Shown piece by piece: positions 61,298 to 64,000 of a DNA stretch of 64,000 bases (its first letter is position 1; each line of letters starts with the position of its first letter). Source of the stretch: Diospyros lotus (lineage: Eukaryota > Streptophyta > Magnoliopsida > Ericales > Ebenaceae); the NCBI RefSeq assembly GCF_014633365.1, contig NC_068339.1, positions 3,415,001-3,479,000 on the forward strand. Reading direction: 5' to 3'. The notes under the pieces are model-generated. The model worked only from the letters and a program-made list of their open reading frames with translations. It made no database searches and was not told the DNA's origin. Made by a program: the position numbers and the translations under genes.

Positions 61298-63239
61298 TAG
61301 AGTTGTAAATGAGTCAAGCCGTTCGGACTCAGCTCGATATTCGATTCGACAAAATTTCGTTCGAGTTCGTTCGTTAAGATAAACGAGACGATCTTGAGTT
61401 TAACTTGAAACTCGATTTGTAAATGAGCCAAGTTTGAGCTCAGTGAAACTTAGTTCGTTAGCTTGCAAGCTGGCCCGATTATTAGTGACTCGTGATTAAC
61501 TCGTTTATAAATACATTAATAAATTTATTCCTAATTTTATAAATATATTATTTTTTAATTAAATAATAATATTATATATTTTTATATATACATATCATAT
61601 ATATTATTTGAATAAAATTACATATTAATATACTCATATATCATCATTACTATCTCCATCTCTAAGAAACCCATCTTATTTGCATCTCCACTCCCTTTTC
61701 TTTCATTTCTTCATTTCATCCATTGTTCCTTCTTCTTCTTCTTCTCCATGCGTCTGGTCTATTCCTTCATCTCTTTCCAACATTAAGCAAGGATGGTCGT
61801 CGATGCCTTGCCTTTCCCTGCCACCTCGCCTCTTGCCGATTGCTACATTTTCCTATCGTTGCACACCCATCCCTTTGGTGTGTTTCTTATTTTGTTGTCA
61901 CCTACTGCTAATCACTGTTGCATCCTACATCTCTGTCGCTGCCTAGGATCTCTCACCATTCTGGCTGTTGCATCGCCTCTCGCCATCGACTACTGCTGCC
62001 TTTGCACCCATCGCCAACTAAGCTTTACACAAGTTGAGCTCGAGCTGAGCTTGAGTTTGGACTATGTTAATTGAGCTCAAGCTCGAACTAGGGGGTGAGC
62101 AGAAGTTCGGATAGACCTAACTAACCAAATCGAACTAATCAAATTGGTCGGTTCGGTTCGATTTTTTTGATAAAATAATTTAGTTTAGTTAATTCGGTTC
62201 GATTTTTTTATGATCAGACGGTTCGGTTCGGTTAGCAATATATCAAATTTTCGGTTATTCAGTTAACGAAAACTAACCGGTTCAGCATAACTGTGCCCCC
62301 CCAAAACATGGAACCCATACCCGACCCGCCAACCGACACTCAGACTCCCTCCCCCCTTTCTCTCTTTCTCTTTCTATCTCTATCTCCCTTCACCCTCGCT
62401 GGCGACTACGAGTTCTTGTGCTAAAATCGCACCCCTTCTCTCTCTCTCTCTCTCTCTTTCTATCTCAACCCACTCTCCCACTTGCAGGTGAGACTGCGAG
62501 ATCGATTCCGGCAGCCCCAAAACATGGAACCCACACCTGACCAAATCTAACCCTAGCCCTCACCCCATCATCCCTCGCCTTCGTTTCTTCTTTTCCTTGT
62601 ACTTGGACAATTGACGAGGGTTATTCCAAGATCTAGGCCATGGCGGCGACGCTAGCAGTGGCCGCTACTAAAGTAGCGGAGGGGCAATCGGCGACAACAA
62701 CGTGCACTTCGAAGCTCGTCGACTAAGCCTTTTTTTTTTTTTCCAAGCGCTACAAGATCCCCGACGACCTCAACTCTTGTGTCAAACACTCAAAGGTACA
62801 TGTATTTCTGATTCAGTGATTCTTGTTCACTTGTTCTGGAAAATTCCGATTGGGAAACTCTCTGTTTATTTTCAATTCTTGTTCATTTGTTTTGGAAATT
62901 CTGATTGGGTACTGGAAAATCATTTTGGTTTCATGTTCGGTTATACTAGGATTATCAGTTCTGATTGGGGATTGGAAACTCTCTGGCTATTATCAGTTCG
63001 GTTCGGTTATTGCATTTTATTGTTCGATTATTTTAGTTTCGGTTATATTAAGATTATCGGTCGGTTCAGTTTGGTTATTAAGGACAATTTGGTTCGGTTC
63101 GGTTAATAATTTTTGGACGGTTCAGTTCAACTATAACCAATTGCACACCTCTAGCTCGGACTATGTTAACCAAGCTTGAGCTTGAGCCCGAGGTTAGATT
63201 TGTCAAGTTGAGCCGAGCTGAGCTTCGATTGTAGCCCTA
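61298..63239. mobile_element. hAT-type element (TAGAGTTGTAAAT ends), outer of the nested pair
   Basis: Ends TAGAGTTGTAAATGAG and TAGGGCTACAATCGAAG (reverse complement of the right end) are imperfect inverted repeats. The flanks GAAATGGT (61290-61297) and GGAATGGT (63240-63247) give an 8-base duplication with one difference. The subterminal regions are full of GAGCTCGAGCT-like motifs. Minus the inner element it is about 0.9 kb, with a CT-rich interior (61680-62030) and no transposase. Confidence 0.8.
62089..63153. mobile_element. hAT-type element (TAGRGGTGWGCA ends), inner of the nested pair
   Basis: Ends TAGGGGGTGAGCAG and TAGAGGTGTGCAATTG (reverse complement of the right end). The flanks GCTCGAAC (62081-62088) and GCTCGGAC (63154-63161) give an 8-base duplication with one difference. 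Subterminal GGTTCGGTTCGG-type repeats dominate both sides. The interior has CT repeats (about 62435-62460) and a GC-rich part; ORFs such as 62702-63106 are made of the repeat and are not likely to be genes. Confidence 0.82.
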
Positions 63240-64000
63240 GGAATGGTTAACATAAATCTGTGAAGTATTTTAAGATTTCTATAATACTATTTGTTAAATT
63301 TTTTGAAATTCATTGAAAATTGTACTTTTTTATATATTTGTTAAAGGTATATGATAAATACCAAGATAAGAGTTTTTTACCAAAATATCTCTATTATCAA
63401 ATTCATTCAAAACTATATATAATCAATAATAAATTTATGATTAAAATGGTGTTTTATGATTAATGTGAATTGTTAAAAATTAAAATTAGTGTTTTATTTT
63501 CTAAATCTATGTTTAAAAATATATTCTAAAAAGACTCAAAAAGTAGAAATAATTATTGGTGGAATTATAATAATTCTATTTAAATAATTAAAAATTATCA
63601 AAACATATTTTCATAATAAATAATAAAATATAAAATTAAATAAAATAATTTAAAAAATCTATAAAAGGAATTGGTATTAGATAATAAAATATATATAGAG
63701 AGAGAGAAATTTAAATTTTAAAAATTTATTAAATGACATTAATTATCCTACAAGGGACATATGAGTAATTTAAATTTATCTGTAAAATATTAAATAAATT
63801 TATATAGAGGAGAGTTAGATAAATTTATCTGTAAAAAATCAAATAAGAAGTCACGTGAGGATTTTTTCGAAGAATGTCAAATAAATTTAATAAATAAACT
63901 AAAATTAACAAACATTGATAATACTTTTCATATCTAATCTTTTTTACTTCATATCTTAATTAAAAAATATTACCCTAATAAAATAGAGTTTCCTTAAAGC

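Larger units (their letters stand above)
61215..63974. mobile_element. Harbinger-like element hosting two nested hAT elements
   Basis: Ends GGTAACGTTTATTAAAATGA and GGTAATATTTTTTAATTAAG (reverse complement of the right end). A perfect CTA triplet lies on both sides (61212-61214 and 63975-63977). With the nested DNA removed it would be about 0.8 kb, close to its relative at 51676-52553, with which it shares AAAATGAGCAAGATA and ATATGAAATG sequences. Confidence 0.75.

Noticed and set aside
61680..62074. Several overlapping + strand ORFs
   Set aside because: They lie in the CT-rich interior of the outer hAT element; three frames are open at once, which is a composition effect.
62702..63179. ORFs of 134 and 118 codons
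   Set aside because: They consist largely of the GGTTCGG-type subterminal repeats of the inner hAT element.

Overview
This is nuclear DNA of a flowering plant, most likely a eudicot. The evidence is split genes with GT-AG introns, CT-rich leaders, AT-rich spacers with plant-type mobile elements, and proteins of plant-specific families (a WRKY factor, an RLCK-VII kinase, a PRE-type small bHLH protein). The species cannot be told from the window. A 100-base run of N (18827-18926) marks an assembly gap.

Left part (1-18826): a decayed, repeat-rich tandem array. A block of about 4.5-4.8 kb occurs twice in direct orientation (about 1832-6626 and 10728-15232). Each copy holds one exon of a chloroplast signal-peptide-peptidase (SPPA) gene on the + strand and a complete intronless gene for a small four-helix membrane protein on the - strand. 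The preceding SPPA exon survives only once (9635-9705). Pieces of a third, rearranged copy lie at 17495-18826 and run into the gap. MITEs, a probable Mutator-like element and a GC-rich hAT element fill the rest, and a gypsy-type LTR abuts the first copy.

Middle part (18927-45836): four genes on the + strand. They are a PRE/ILI-type bHLH gene just right of the gap with three homopolymer frameshifts, a PBL3-like receptor-like cytoplasmic kinase (six exons, 401 aa), the retromer subunit VPS29 (three coding exons, 191 aa) and an unnamed plant-specific protein (six exons, 363 aa). VPS29 has a 7.9-kb first coding intron holding a broken Ty3/gypsy element and a 1.1-kb hAT-type element. The kinase has a 3.6-kb first intron with a degraded LINE.

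Right part (45837-64000): two clean solo LTRs (47832-49570 and 49805-50415), one of which carries an array of GTCGACTA motifs upstream of its TATA box. Next come a Harbinger-like element, a WRKY72-like gene on the - strand (five exons, 572 aa), a long spacer without recognisable genes, and a three-level nest of DNA transposons (61215-63974) whose target-site duplications can be read at every level.

The genes do not form one pathway: PRE acts in growth signalling, PBL3-like and WRKY72-like in immune signalling, VPS29 in endosomal recycling. I found no convincing new biological system. The observations most worth a second look are the perfect inverted repeat with TGACGTCA sites upstream of one membrane-protein paralogue, the homopolymer-only frameshifts in the PRE gene, the unexplained intronic ORF at 9875-10228, and the motif array in the solo LTR.
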